In this document: in pieces, positions 30,095-40,994 of the stretch
Layout: every line of letters begins with the position of its first letter
Numbering within the stretch: position 1 is the stretch's first letter
DNA from: Amorphophallus konjac
Taxonomy: Eukaryota > Streptophyta > Magnoliopsida > Alismatales > Araceae
NCBI GenBank assembly: GCA_022559845.1
Contig: CM040126.1
Coordinates: 228,600,641-228,664,640 of the forward strand
Direction: 5' to 3'
Length of the DNA: 64,000 bases
Notes under the pieces: model-generated
Database searches by the model: none
What the model saw: only the letters and a program-made list of their open reading frames with translations
Told to the model about the DNA's origin: nothing
Position numbers and translations under genes: made by a program

Positions 30095-32575
30095 TTAGGG
30101 CTTGTTGCGCCTGCCTCCTTCCTGGAGCTGGGGTGTCAGGTCAGGGGGCGCCAGCTTTGTGGGCTCCGTTGCAGCCTGCCGAGCCGGCGGGGCCTGCTGG
30201 GTTTCCTCCACCCCCCGCATGAATTCGGCGAGGTTTGGGATATCACTGTTGTCCGCTTCTGGCTGAGGAAGAGTTGCCGCCGGTAGAGTTTGAGAGCTGC
30301 TAACTTTTTCGGTCGACAGAGACCCCTGGGAGTGCGCCCGCCCTGCCGTTCGGGCTAATAGGAATTCGGCGAATGAAGGGGTGCCTTGGCTTCTGGCCCC
30401 TCCGGGATAGAGACCCGACGGAGGAGGGATCTCGGTGCCTCGGACCTCAGGGTCGGGAACCTGGTATGGTTGTTCCCCCCTGAGCATGATGTTGAGGTTA
30501 TCCTGAGGAGGGTGCCCCCACTTCCTTCCTGACCTGGTGGCATGTTGGGAAGTGGAGACTTCAGCTTGATTCACCTCTGGCGGCTCATAGGGTGGCTCTT
30601 CTTCTGTTTCCTCCAGGGAAAGGGCAGTGTCGAATAACGCCAAGAGGGTGTTGCAGGCGACAACGACCTCCTTCTTCTTCTTGCCCCTGGGTCTTCTCTT
30701 CTTCTTCTTCTTTCCTGCTGCGGCGGATGGCTGCTCTTGGGGAAGTTCAGCCCACAGCGGAGGCTCTTTCTCTGTTTCAGCTTCTGCCCCTGGACCCAGT
30801 TCGAGTGATTTGAACTCCTCCCATGGGACGTACTCCTTCAGCTCCACGGGCTGAATTTCGGGCTGCTCATAATCTTCCAGCCCATCAATAATAGCCTGGA
30901 GTCTTTCAACCTCTGGGCTGGTCTTCTTGTGCATTCGCAGCGGGACAGAGCTCTTTTTATTGTGAGTGGTCCGCCTCATGACTAGCCGGGGGGCCGTGTC
31001 GTGGCGAATTGGGCTTGCTGGGGGCGGTGCAGGCCGGGGCGTTGCGTCCCTCAGACGAACTCCGGGGCTGGGTCGAGGGACGTGTGCTCTTCTATTCTTT
31101 CTAGTTGCCGTCTGCCAGCCTCCTTGATCCTGAGCCGGGGTCATGATGAAGGTCTCATAGGTGGCGCGGGCGCAGGCCTCCGCCCACTCCTCAGGCAACT
31201 TCTGGTATAGCGAGACCATATTGACAGTGGAGGTTATGCTGGGCAACTCATGCGGTTGCGGGGGGTCTACTCTATGCTCCCCCATGTCCAGCTCCCCACT
31301 CTTGATCAAGGACTCGATAACATCCTTGAAGACATAACAGTCTTCAATGGTATGCCCGAGCACTCGGTGGTACGGACAGAAGCGCGGGTCATCCTTTCTC
31401 TTTAGGTCGCCGGGCCTTTTCGGCTCTGGCAGTGTGACTTTGTTGTAGCTGGTCGCCCATTCGAACAGAAGCTTAGACTTGTCCCGGGCAAAGGAATACA
31501 GCTTACTTTTCATTTTCTCCCTTAGTGAGGGGCCTTCCCGCCGTTCTGTAGCTCTGGGCGGAGGAAGGTCGGCAGCCCCCTTGGCTTTCTCTTTCTGTTT
31601 TTCAAAAGCCTGGAAATCTAATGTGTGCACTTCAGGGGGAGCCGGCTTCTTCTCGGCCTGCCTGGCTCTCTGGCTTGACATGGCCAGGGTGGAGGAGTAT
31701 CGGGCCAGAAATGCCTCGATCTCTGCTACCACGTTGTTCAGGCGGTCAAATGTCTTGACCTCGGCGCCAATCATCCTTTCCAGGATCTCCTTCTTCAAGT
31801 TCTGCTTGCAGATCTGCACCGCATCCTCCTGGTGTGGGGGACGCCTGCACCTCATGCTGAGGTTCCTCCATCTCTTGATATAGTCGAGGGCCGACTTGTC
31901 ATTCTTCTGTCTTGTGGCGTAAAGTTCTGCCACGGTGACCTCCCGCTCCGCAACATAAAATCTCTCTTTGAACTTCTTTTGCATGTCGGGCCAGTCGGCG
32001 ACAGACCCGGGTGGCAAGCCGGAGTACCACTCAAAGGCAAGCCCGGTGAGTGTCGAGCCGAAGAACTTCAGGAGGTAGGCCTCATCAGCAGCCAAGTCCC
32101 CCATGACATTCACATAATAAGCAATGTGCTCCCTGGGGGACCCTTGCCCGTTGAACTTTTCAAACTTGGGTGGCTTGGTGACGCCGACCGGCAACTTCTT
32201 CGCAGCATAGTGAGCCGGGTAGGGCACCCTATAGACGTCGAACGGCGTCTGATCCCCGTCGCCTCTCTCGGCCAGTTTCATGTCTATCATCTGTTCCAGC
32301 ATCAACCGGCTAACCGTTGCTGGGTCGACCGGACTCGGATAAAAATGAGTGGGCTGCGCGCACGGGGTGGCCAGCACGGTCGCCTGGGGGGCCATGAGGG
32401 ACCCTTGGGAAGGTGAGGCCTGTGGCGGGGCCGGTGCTGCGTAGTGTGCCTGCTGCAGTGACACACCCCCGAGAGGATTGAGGGCTGCTTCTGAAGACTG
32501 CCCCCTATCCCTGGGTACTTCGGGTATAACCTCGGTCTGCCAGGACATTGAGGGCGGTGTGCTCCGCTCATTCAA
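30095..32575 (-). CDS. gag: Gag of the Tat element
   Basis: Open frame of 826 codons; the first ATG in it is at 32548 (the frame before it opens with TTG after a stop), so the protein is probably 817 residues. The retrotransposon gag core lies at about 138-290 with FEWYSGLPPGSVADWPDMQ and a helix-rich RFYVAEREVTVAELY segment. A zinc knuckle of the Tat form follows, FCPYHRVLGHTIEDC, with C400, H403, H408, C413. The C-terminal half is disordered, with a KKKKKRRPRGKKKKE basic run that may bind RNA or direct nuclear import. Gag forms the particle and packages RNA. The frame is intact and stays in register with the protease across one TAA. Confidence 0.92.
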   Translation of the reverse strand: MNERSTPPSMSWQTEVIPEVPRDRGQSSEAALNPLGGVSLQQAHYAAPAPPQASPSQGSLMAPQATVLATPCAQPTHFYPSPVDPATVSRLMLEQMIDMKLAERGDGDQTPFDVYRVPYPAHYAAKKLPVGVTKPPKFEKFNGQGSPREHIAYYVNVMGDLAADEAYLLKFFGSTLTGLAFEWYSGLPPGSVADWPDMQKKFKERFYVAEREVTVAELYATRQKNDKSALDYIKRWRNLSMRCRRPPHQEDAVQICKQNLKKEILERMIGAEVKTFDRLNNVVAEIEAFLARYSSTLAMSSQRARQAEKKPAPPEVHTLDFQAFEKQKEKAKGAADLPPPRATERREGPSLREKMKSKLYSFARDKSKLLFEWATSYNKVTLPEPKRPGDLKRKDDPRFCPYHRVLGHTIEDCYVFKDVIESLIKSGELDMGEHRVDPPQPHELPSITSTVNMVSLYQKLPEEWAEACARATYETFIMTPAQDQGGWQTATRKNRRAHVPRPSPGVRLRDATPRPAPPPASPIRHDTAPRLVMRRTTHNKKSSVPLRMHKKTSPEVERLQAIIDGLEDYEQPEIQPVELKEYVPWEEFKSLELGPGAEAETEKEPPLWAELPQEQPSAAAGKKKKKRRPRGKKKKEVVVACNTLLALFDTALSLEETEEEPPYEPPEVNQAEVSTSQHATRSGRKWGHPPQDNLNIMLRGEQPYQVPDPEVRGTEIPPPSGLYPGGARSQGTPSFAEFLLARTAGRAHSQGSLSTEKVSSSQTLPAATLPQPEADNSDIPNLAEFMRGVEETQQAPPARQAATEPTKLAPPDLTPQLQEGGRRNKP

Positions 32576-32616
32576 TTACTTTTTAAGTAATTCGATTTCC
32601 TGCTGGAACCGCTGCA

Positions 32617-33150
32617 TCATGAGCAGCATTGCCGGGTCAACCGTGGGGAGGCTGGGCATGCCCCCTGTCTCCTCGGCCGGGGTGTCCTTGGATGATGTAG
32701 AGGGTCCACCGCTCGTGCTGGGAGGGCTGCAAGGGGCTCTTCAGGTAAAGTCCTTTCGGGGCCTGTGGGTGTCGCGTTGCCTGCCGCTCTCCCTCTTCTA
32801 GTAAGGGGTCCCGGTCTGGCGGCGAGTCTGGCCATCTCTTCAGGATCGGTAGGCAGAGCTCCATACCGACCGGGAACTCCTACCATATTGCAAGTGAAGG
32901 TTTGCCATCTCTTGTTTCTCTTTGTCGCCCTCCTGGATGATCTTCCCGGGAACACCAGCCTGTCAAAGACTGATCGTCGGAGCGGCGCTTCCTCCCGGAC
33001 AGGGGACTGGCGTGGCTCCTCCGAGCGATTCCTCGATTCCGCGCTGGGTGCGGGCCGAGCTCCCTCTTCCTGGAAAGCGGAGGCCATTGCCCCCAGCAGT
33101 CTTTGGCGGCCGGCGGGGGTGCTACTCGGGCCTCGGAGGTAATTCCTCAT
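32617..33150 (-). CDS. Leader ORF part 2 upstream of gag (Tat element), unknown
   Basis: ORF of 178 codons from an ATG, in the same frame as the leader ORF before it and separated by a TAG (33159-33157) and two codons. Arg-, Pro- and Ala-rich with an ERTLPEEPLAALPAR stretch. No known domain recognised. It ends 42 bases before the gag frame opens, in a different frame. It may be the end of the extra ORF1 found before gag in Ogre-like elements. Confidence 0.4.
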   Translation of the reverse strand: MRNYLRGPSSTPAGRQRLLGAMASAFQEEGARPAPSAESRNRSEEPRQSPVREEAPLRRSVFDRLVFPGRSSRRATKRNKRWQTFTCNMVGVPGRYGALPTDPEEMARLAARPGPLTRRGRAAGNATPTGPERTLPEEPLAALPARAVDPLHHPRTPRPRRQGACPASPRLTRQCCS

Positions 33151-33156
33151 AGCTTG

Positions 33157-34110
33157 CTAGATCCCTTCCCACTCCTGGTCAGGGAGAGCAGCCTGCGGTT
33201 GCATGTCGATGATAGTGGCAGGGGGAGAGTAGGCCCCGGGTACCGGGCGGGCGGCGTTGTGTCGGCGCCCGTGGTGGCAGCGGTGAGCTTTCTCGGGCAG
33301 CACCGGGGTGACGGGTGCTGGTCGGCAAGCTGGGGTCGTGAGCTCGACCCTTTCATTTCTTCTAGCCCTCCTCGGGCGGAAAACGCTAGGCCCTGCCTGG
33401 GCGAGTGCAATGGGTCGGGCCTCCTTGGGGACCCAGACCTGCTTCAGTTTGGTCGGCCTGTGAACCGGCGCAGCCTTCGGCGATGCGGCCACAGCAGTGG
33501 GCGTCACCTTCTCCTTCAACTTCTCCAGTCCTCGAAAGGAGTTGTGGACTGGGACAGTCGGGACGACACGGTTCGGTGTCACCCGAGAACTCTGCCCGTC
33601 CAAGCGGACTCGGAGGGCCCCGACAGTCATAGTCTTTCCAGAGTTGGAGGTGCGACGTCCAGAGCTGGCGCCGGCGTTGCTCCTCCGGAGCCTTCTTCGG
33701 TAGGATGCCGACCCTTGGTGGGACGGGCCGGTGGTTTGGTGCAAGTGGTGCACGTTACAGCTTAGCGTCGTTGCTGTGACGCTGTTGTTGCTCTTGACCA
33801 TAGCTCGGCCGGTAGCAGCTTCAGTGGCCTCCAGAGCGGGAGAGTTGATCTGGGACTCCTCAGGCGCCTTCACCTCGAGGATGTTGGCAAAGGCCACCCC
33901 CAAGAAGTTGGGGAAGCCGACGGTGGGAGGGAAGCTCCCGAAGTTTAAGGGGACCGCCAGGTAGCCACCTCGACATGGTTCTCCACGACTTGAGGGCTGC
34001 AGGTGACAGCCATCGTCGGCACCATGCTGCAATTTCCTCTCTCCTACATTTGAGAAGGTGACGCAATTAGTATTACAAGAACGGGGCCGTGGGGCCCCTA
34101 ATTTCGGCAA
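33157..34110 (-). CDS. Leader ORF part 1 upstream of gag (Tat element), ORF1-like
   Basis: Open frame of 317 codons right after the primer-binding site; it opens with TTG, and an internal ATG lies near residue 103, so the start is uncertain. Basic and Pro/Ser-rich, with a TKLKQVWVPKEARPIAL segment and an RRARRNE cluster. Ogre and related Tat elements carry an ORF of unknown role at this place. I see no catalytic motif. It ends at TAG in frame with the next leader ORF, so the two may have been one protein of about 500 residues. Confidence 0.45.
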   Translation of the reverse strand: MPKLGAPRPRSCNTNCVTFSNVGERKLQHGADDGCHLQPSSRGEPCRGGYLAVPLNFGSFPPTVGFPNFLGVAFANILEVKAPEESQINSPALEATEAATGRAMVKSNNSVTATTLSCNVHHLHQTTGPSHQGSASYRRRLRRSNAGASSGRRTSNSGKTMTVGALRVRLDGQSSRVTPNRVVPTVPVHNSFRGLEKLKEKVTPTAVAASPKAAPVHRPTKLKQVWVPKEARPIALAQAGPSVFRPRRARRNERVELTTPACRPAPVTPVLPEKAHRCHHGRRHNAARPVPGAYSPPATIIDMQPQAALPDQEWEGI

Positions 34111-34130
34111 AGAGATGAAGGGTGGATCGG

Positions 34131-34147
34131 TCCCACCGGGCGTGCCA
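34131..34147 (-). promoter_or_regulatory. Primer-binding site of the Tat element
   Basis: On the - strand TGGCACGCCCGGTGGGA, starting a few bases after the 5' LTR end. Near-identical to the outer element's site at 4408-4425. Confidence 0.75.
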
Positions 34148-34151
34148 GAAC

Positions 34152-34990
34152 TGTGGACGCACTTTAATTCGCTGGTTCATGTGGTTTCGTCTATTAAGTG
34201 CGTGGGCGTGCCAGTCACCGAAGTGACGATTTATTCGGACTCCGAAGAGTCCATGGTGCGCTCGATCTGACTTCGTCAGGCGATTGTGTGCTTCGTGTCG
34301 GAACCGAATCCCATCGTACCATCAAGGTTACGACGCCATTTACATCCCTCATACGAGGGAATACCCTTGATTAATTGCCGAAATTAGGGGCCCTGCGGCC
34401 GAAAAGAATAATACTAATTGCGTGAGAAAGAGACAGGAGAAAATTACACCAAAGTACGCATTAGGATGCGAGCCACTGGCCATGTCGGTCACTCGCGGAC
34501 CTTTTCATGTTCGGACACGGGTCCGTGATAGAAACGCGACGGAAAACTGGGGCGATGAATGAATCCGATCTGATTAGAATGTCGGCCCAAGACTGGATCG
34601 GGGCACGGTCATGTCGGGACGAATCCCAAGACTCGGGCCCGGCCTGCGAGGGCGGCATCACTGTTCCTTCTGCGTCGAATCACAGAGAGAGAGAGAGAGA
34701 GCTGCAATGTAGAATTATTAATACCTTGTAATGTTTTATCATTATTACTCTTATTATCTTGTTGCTCATTCCTCTTCCCGCATCTGTTCCGGGTAACTTC
34801 CCTTATCTTGCTTATTGCCGTTATTGCCCCCCCCTCCTTTTATTATTATTATTATTGCCATTTATTTCATTCGTCATCATTTTTTTTCTGTACGGATATG
34901 TTCAGGTTTATTTATTCATCATGACTTTTATTTGTTTGTTAGTGCTGCCATTAGATGCCTATATGTATATGTATATGTGTGTATTCATAT

Positions 34991-35033
<43 letters not shown>

Positions 35034-38000
35034 TATTATTTTCTTTGGGGGAGCTGGCCCCTAGTGGGTTGAAAGGGGGGCTAAAAGGGGAGTGTATCGC
35101 TGAAGGAAGGTGAGCAGAAGAGTGTGCCGGCGAAGGGCTGGAGTTATGTGCCGTTGAAGGGCATGAAGAGGGCGTACCGATGAAGGTCTGAAGGAAGTGC
35201 GCCGCTGGGGCGATGGCTGGAGAGTGTGTCGGTGAAGGAGGGGGGATAACATAAAGTCTATACGCTCCTTAGCCTAAAGTCTATACGTTGTCTATTCAAC
35301 CAGCAGCACAAAGTCTATACGTCCTTTAGTACAAAGTCTGTACATTGCGGCTCAAAGTCCATACATTGTCCATTGGCCACAGTTCAAAGACTGTACGTTT
35401 GGCCAACTCAAAGTCTATACATTGTAGCTCAAAGTCTATACATTGGCCAGCATTCATCAACTCAAAGTCTATACATTGGCCAGCATTCATCAGTTCAAAG
35501 TCTATACGTTGGCCATCATTCATCAGCTCAAAGTCTGTACATTGACCAACATAAAGTCTATACATTATAGCTCAAAGTCTATACGTTGGCCAGCATTCAT
35601 CAGCTCAAAGTCTGTACATTGACTAGCATAAAGTCTACACATTACAGCTCAAAGTCTATACACTGCAGCATGAAGTCTATACATTGCAGCCCAAAGTCTA
35701 TACACTGCAGCACGAAGTCTATACATTGGCTGGCCCAAAGTCTATACATTGGCCAGCATGAAGTCTATACATTGCAGCCCAAAGTCTATACGCTGCAGCA
35801 TGAAGTCTATACATTGGCTGGCCCAAAGTCTATACGCTGCAGCATGAAGTCTATACATTGGCTGGCCCAAAGTCTATACGCTACAGCACAAAGTCTGTAC
35901 GTCGCCGCATGAAGTATGTACATTGCCTAAGTCTATACGGTGCAGCACAAAGTCTGTACATTGGCCAGCCCTAAGTCTATACGCTGCAGCGTGAAGTCTG
36001 TACATTGCCCATGCAATCAACATACGAAGTCTATACATTGCTTGCTGCTGTGTTTGTGTCTCCATCTGCCAAGTCTGTACACTGGATCTCGTTGAGAGGG
36101 TGGATGAGGGTGTACCGGCGAAGGGAGGGAGTGTACCGCTGGGGAATGGGGCGTACCACTGGGGGGGCAACAAGGGTGTACCGCTGAAGGTGCAAGGGTG
36201 TACCGCTGAAGGTGCAAGGGGGCGTCGCTGAAGGCTCAAAGGGGCGTACCGCTGGGATTGAGGGGGTGTACCGCTGAAGGTTGCTGGAGTGTGTTGTTGA
36301 AAGTGGGGAATGGCTGTGCCGCTGAAAGGGGTGAGAGTGCACCGGTGAAGGGTCACTTGAGTGGAAGGTAGGGTCAGGCATGCCGGTGAAGGTCCATTCT
36401 TTTATTATTTATTTTAAGACTTTTCTTTTCTTCTTATCTTAATTTTCATGTAGTTTTATACAAACGTCTTCTTGGCTTTGTTCTTTTCAGCCTCTTCTTG
36501 CAGATTGGATGCCCGGTCTGTCGGGTCATTAACTGATCCAGCTCTCGTCGTTGTGCCGGCAATGGCTTGCTTAGTTAGAAGGTTTCGTTAATTATTTTTG
36601 TTCGTTTGTTGCTTCCCTTTGCCTCTTTTAATCTGTTGTTAGTTTTTTTTTTGCAAAAATTCGGCAGCATCTCCCCTTGACCCGGGGCGTAAGGGAGATA
36701 AAGGGAACGCGCCCACACGGAGTGGCGGAACCCGACAACTGGAGGTGGGCACCCGGAGGCAACAACACCTTTATAGAGCCTCAGAAAACGCGAAGGGAAG
36801 GGCTTGGGGATAGGCCCAAGAAGTGTGCCGCAGAGGGCCTGAAGGGTGTGCCGCTGGAGGCCAGAAGGGTGTGCCGGCCAAGGGCTCAAAAGTGCGCCGG
36901 CCAAGGGCTAACTGGGTGTGCCGCTGAGGGTCAAAGGAGGTGTGTACTAGCCAAGGGCTAAGGGCCAAAAGTGTGCCGGCCAATGGCTAATTGGGTGTGC
37001 CGCTGAGGGCCAAAGGAGGTGCACCGGCCGAAGGCCGAAATGGTGTGCCGGCCAAAGGCCGGAAAGGTGTATCGCTGAGGGTTAAAAGGGGTTAGGTATG
37101 TGGGCTAGGAGACCTACAGATTATTCAGGAGGACAGGGGAAGTTTAAGGCCAAAGATGGGCCACTGGTAGCTGGGTATTCGGGGAGTGAGTGAGAGTCTC
37201 CCTCTCTCTTCAAGCCCGTGGGCACAGTAGATGGCCATGGAAGGGAGTGAAGAGTCCATGAGGCCAAGGATCATGGGAGGGCGATCATATTGACGTGGGA
37301 ACCTCAAGAACACTGGAGAAATGGGGAGACAGAGGGAAAATGAACAACCCGTCAAAGACTGTGAAAACTAGCACAAGCCAACAAAAATCATAGAGAAACC
37401 CGGAGAGGGTGATTTTCCTTCATGGGAGGCAAAGGGCCGAGGCCCTACATGCACATTACAAAAGAAAGTGCCCCAGACGAGGCTGTGGGCAGGGGAGAAA
37501 CCCAAAGAAAAGATGGAACAGGAGGGGGAGGAACAGAGTACAAGAGGAAAGCAAGCCGTCCCCAACCCTCTCCCCTATTACATCGAGCTCTCTCTCTCTC
37601 TTACCCTTGCTTCTTCCCGGTGGTCGTCGGAGGAAGCTCACGTCGGGACGCCTCTTCTTCTCTTCTCCCTTCTCTTCTTCTGTCTCTGTGTGTATATCTC
37701 TCTGTTCCCCTCAGTCCTCTTTCTCCTTCTCTCGTCGAAAGCAGGGAGTCTTTTATACTCCCATCGGCGGGGACTTTGGCCACGGCCATCGAAGGCGGGA
37801 AGCAGCCCGTGATGATGGCACTTGACCTGCTCCGTCCCGGGTGTCAGGGGACTAGCCTGCGTGGCCCAGTCATTGGTCGACACCTCGGATCGGCCACTGC
37901 GCGCCAGAGGTGCGTAGGGCATGGGCACCACGTAGCTTCGCCGTTGAAAATGCCTCACGCTGTGCCGCTGGCGGGCTGAACGAGCGTGCCGCAGGAGAGC

Positions 38001-38664
38001 CACAAAGGCGTGCCGTGGGAGCACAAAACGGTCGTGCCGCCGAAGCCCATTGGGGCGTAACACTGAAGAACCTTGGGGCGTGCCGCTGTGGGACCATTGG
38101 GGCGTGCCGGTGAGGCTCAAAACGGGCGTGCCGCTGAAGCTCACAACGGGCGTGCCGCTGAAGACCCTTGGGGCGTGCCGCTGAGGGCCCATTGGGGCGT
38201 GCCGCTGAGGCTCAAAATGGGCGTGCCGCTGAAGCTCACAACGGGCGTGCCGCTGAGGGCCCATTGGGGCGTGCCGGTGAGGCTCAAAATGGGCGTGCTG
38301 CTGAAGCTCACAATGGGCGTGCCGTTGAAGACCCTGGGGCGTGCCGCTGAGGGCCCATTGGGGTGTGCCGCTGAGGCTCAAAACGGGCGTGCCGCTGAAG
38401 CTCACAACGGGCGTGCCGCTGAAGAACCCCCTTGGGGGTGTACTGCTGAAGGCCCCCCCCCCCCAGGGGGGGGTGTGCCGCTGAAGGGCTCTAGGGGCAG
38501 TTTTGAGCCCACTGTGAGCATGAGCTGTGGCCCGTTTGATTTTCTTTGAGGCCCACGGGCTGTGGGGCCCTTTGTGCTTGGTTTCTCCGGGGTTTCTTCA
38601 CTCGGCGCCGTTGCTGCCGCGAGGCCGAGCAGGATTTCCAGGTGTGCAATTTTTGGTGTCTACA
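34152..38664 (-). repeat. 5' LTR of the Tat element (4,513 bp)
   Basis: Copy of 9862-14334 with the same internal arrays: a longer (TA)n tract at about 34995-35028, the AAGTCTATACATTG array at about 35251-36080, GTGCCG arrays at about 36110-36380, 36820-37080 and 37950-38490. TATA box on the - strand at 37749-37757. No gene inside. Confidence 0.93.
35251..36080. repeat. AAGTCTATACATTG motif array (Tat 5' LTR)
   Basis: Second copy of the array at 10938-11752. Some units are gained or lost between the two LTRs (for example around 35730-35870), showing unit turnover since insertion. Confidence 0.85.
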
Positions 38665-38669
38665 CCAAC
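38665..38669. repeat. Target-site duplication ccaac (right)
   Basis: Identical to 9857-9861. Confidence 0.9.
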
Positions 38670-40620
38670 TCCAGTCCCAATCTCCTGCTGCAACACCCCC
38701 AGCGGTCAGCCGACTAGCTGCAGTCCCGGTCTCCGGCTGCAAAACCCCCAGCGGTCAGCTGGCCAGCTCCAGTCCCAGCTTTACTCCCAGTATCCCGCTA
38801 CAACACCTCAGCGGTCAGCCGGGCAGCTCCAGCTCCAGTCCCAATATCCGGCTACAACACCTCAGCGGTCAGCCGGGCAGCTCCAGCTCTAGTCCCGGTC
38901 TCCAGCTACAACACCTAAACGGTATGCTGGCCAGCTCCAGTCCTAGTCCTGCTCTCTGGCTACGTCACCATGGCAGCATGCCAGCCAACCTCAACTCCAA
39001 CTCCCTAGAGTAAACAATACTAGAAACCTAGACCAACACACCCTTGCGGGTTAGCCTCCAGCTTCCAACTCCCAGTAATATAGGTCAAAACACTCTCATG
39101 GGTTGACCTCCAGCCTCCAGCCATATAGGCCGAAGCACCCTCACGGGTCGACCCCCATCCTCCAGCCCCCAGTAATATAGGTCAACACACCCTCACGGGT
39201 CGACCTCCAGCCACCAGCAACACAGGCCGGCACACCCTCACGGGTCGACCTCTAGCCTCCAATCTCTAGCAATACGGGCCAACACACCCTTACGGGTTAG
39301 CCTCCAGTCTCTCATTTCTAGTTCCCAGTCACACCGACCAATGCACTCTCATGAGTCAGCCTCCAGTTTCCAGTTCCTAGTCCTCTAGGTCAACACCACC
39401 TTATGGATTATCCTCCAGCTTCCAGTCTCCAGCCATTCAGGTCAACACACCTCATTCAGGCAGGCCTCCAGTACCCATCTTCTAATATCCAGCTTCCAAT
39501 ATTCAATCCCCAATACCCAACTCCATTATCCAACATCCAGTTTCTAGTACCTAGTCCAGTACCTAACCTTTAACATCCAGCTCCAGTACCCCGCTTCCAA
39601 CTTCTAGTTCCAGCCTCCGATTCCATTGCCCAGTTCCCAGCATCTAATTTCCCATTTCCCATTTCCAATTCCAGTTTCCAGCAATGGGCTTGCACGCCTC
39701 ATAGGGGCAGGCCTCTAGTCCCAACTTTCAGTATCCAATTACCAGTCGCCATATCCAACATCCAGTTCCCAGTCCCTACCTTCCATCCCAGCACCTAGTA
39801 GCCAGATTCCAGTCTCCAATCTCGGTATCCAGTCTCGATATCCAGTTCCCAATTTCCAGTTTCCAGTCCTAGTATCCAGTCTCCCATTTCAACGTTCAAT
39901 TCTCGATCCTCAATTCCAGTTTCCAGCAACAAGCCATCACGCCTCGTTCAGGTAGGCCTCCGGTCCCAGTGTCTGGTACCCATATCCTGTTCTCCAGTCC
40001 CAGTATCCAGTTTCATGCCTCCAAGTTCACAGTCTCCAGTCCTAGTATCTACTATCCAAATCCTAACCTCCAAATCTAGTATCTAGTTTCCAGCTCCTAA
40101 TTCGTAGCCCTAGTTTCCAGTCCCCAACCCTAGTGACCAGTCTCCAAATCCTTGTTTTCAATACCAACGCCCAGCTTCTAGTCTCCGGTTCCCAATTTCC
40201 AGCCCTAGTACTTAGTCTCCCGTATCTGGGTCACAATCTCCAATTCCAGCATCCAATCTTTGTCTTCCAGCCTCCAGCCTCTAACCTCGAGCTTCCAGCA
40301 ACAGACCAACACGCCTCAGCCAGGTAGGTCTCCGGTCTAAGCATCTAGGTTTCCAGCCTCCAACTTCCAGTTGCCTTCAATAGGCTAGTACGCCTTAATC
40401 AGGCAGACTTTCAATATCCAGTTCCCGGTCTCAACTAGTAGGCCACTTCACCTCGCAGGCGGACCTACAATAACAACCACATGAACCAGTCAAGATACCT
40501 CACAGACGGACATGCCTCGAAGGCCCATCCATAGCAACCCTAGACCAACGCACCCCGGAGGGTCGGTCTATCACGCTCTCCGATCATTACACCTCAATGG
40601 TAGGCCAGCAACAATCCCTT
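38670..40620. repeat. Outer interior: several short-period degenerate arrays
   Basis: 38670-39010 continues the 50/62-bp array split by the Tat element. About 39020-39480 carries a ~55-60-bp theme with acaccctcacgggtcgacct. About 39480-40480 is a highly degenerate array of ccagtttccagtcccagtatcc-like words. 40500-40790 has a ~45-bp theme around gaccagccgatcggggctcc. No coding sequence. Confidence 0.65.
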
Positions 40621-40789
40621 CAGTGACACCTTAGTGGCCAGCCGATCGGGGATCCCAATCAACATACCTCAACGACCAGCCGATCGGGGCTCCCAGTCAA
40701 CATACCTCAATGACCAGCCGATCGAGGCTCCCAGTCAATATACCTCAGCAATCAACCGAGTGGAATTTCCAATCAATACATCTCGGCGG

Positions 40790-40994
40790 TCAACCAACAC
40801 ATTAACAGGTACCATCCACCACATGATGATGATTATGTGTCTAACATCATTTGTGGTCATTGTACTTTTTAAAGGGTTGGACAACCTCGACTTTGGCTAT
40901 TTCACCATGACGGTTACCCAGCAGCATCAACATTTGGCCATACCCCGTGAGGATCGATGGAATATGATTCCAAGCCAACACCCCTCTCTGAGCA
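40790..40994. other. Short unique stretch before the 40-bp array
   Basis: No gene or repeat recognised. Confidence 0.35.

Larger units (their letters stand above)
9862..38664 (-). mobile_element. Giant Tat-type Ty3/Gypsy LTR retrotransposon (28.8 kb), - strand
   Basis: Direct LTRs of 4,473 and 4,513 bp end in TG...CA and are flanked by a perfect ccaac duplication. On the - strand the order is 5' LTR (38664-34152), primer site, leader ORFs, gag, protease, a spacer ORF, RT with two RNase H domains, integrase without chromodomain, a long repeat-rich 3' region holding an antisense PMD gene, the triple-hairpin module, polypurine tract, 3' LTR (14334-9862). A second RNase H, leader ORFs before gag and an antisense gene after integrase are established traits of the Tat/Ogre/Retand group. 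A hand comparison of about 390 bp of LTR shows about 3% differences. Coding frames are interrupted by a few stops only, so it is relatively young. Confidence 0.95.
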
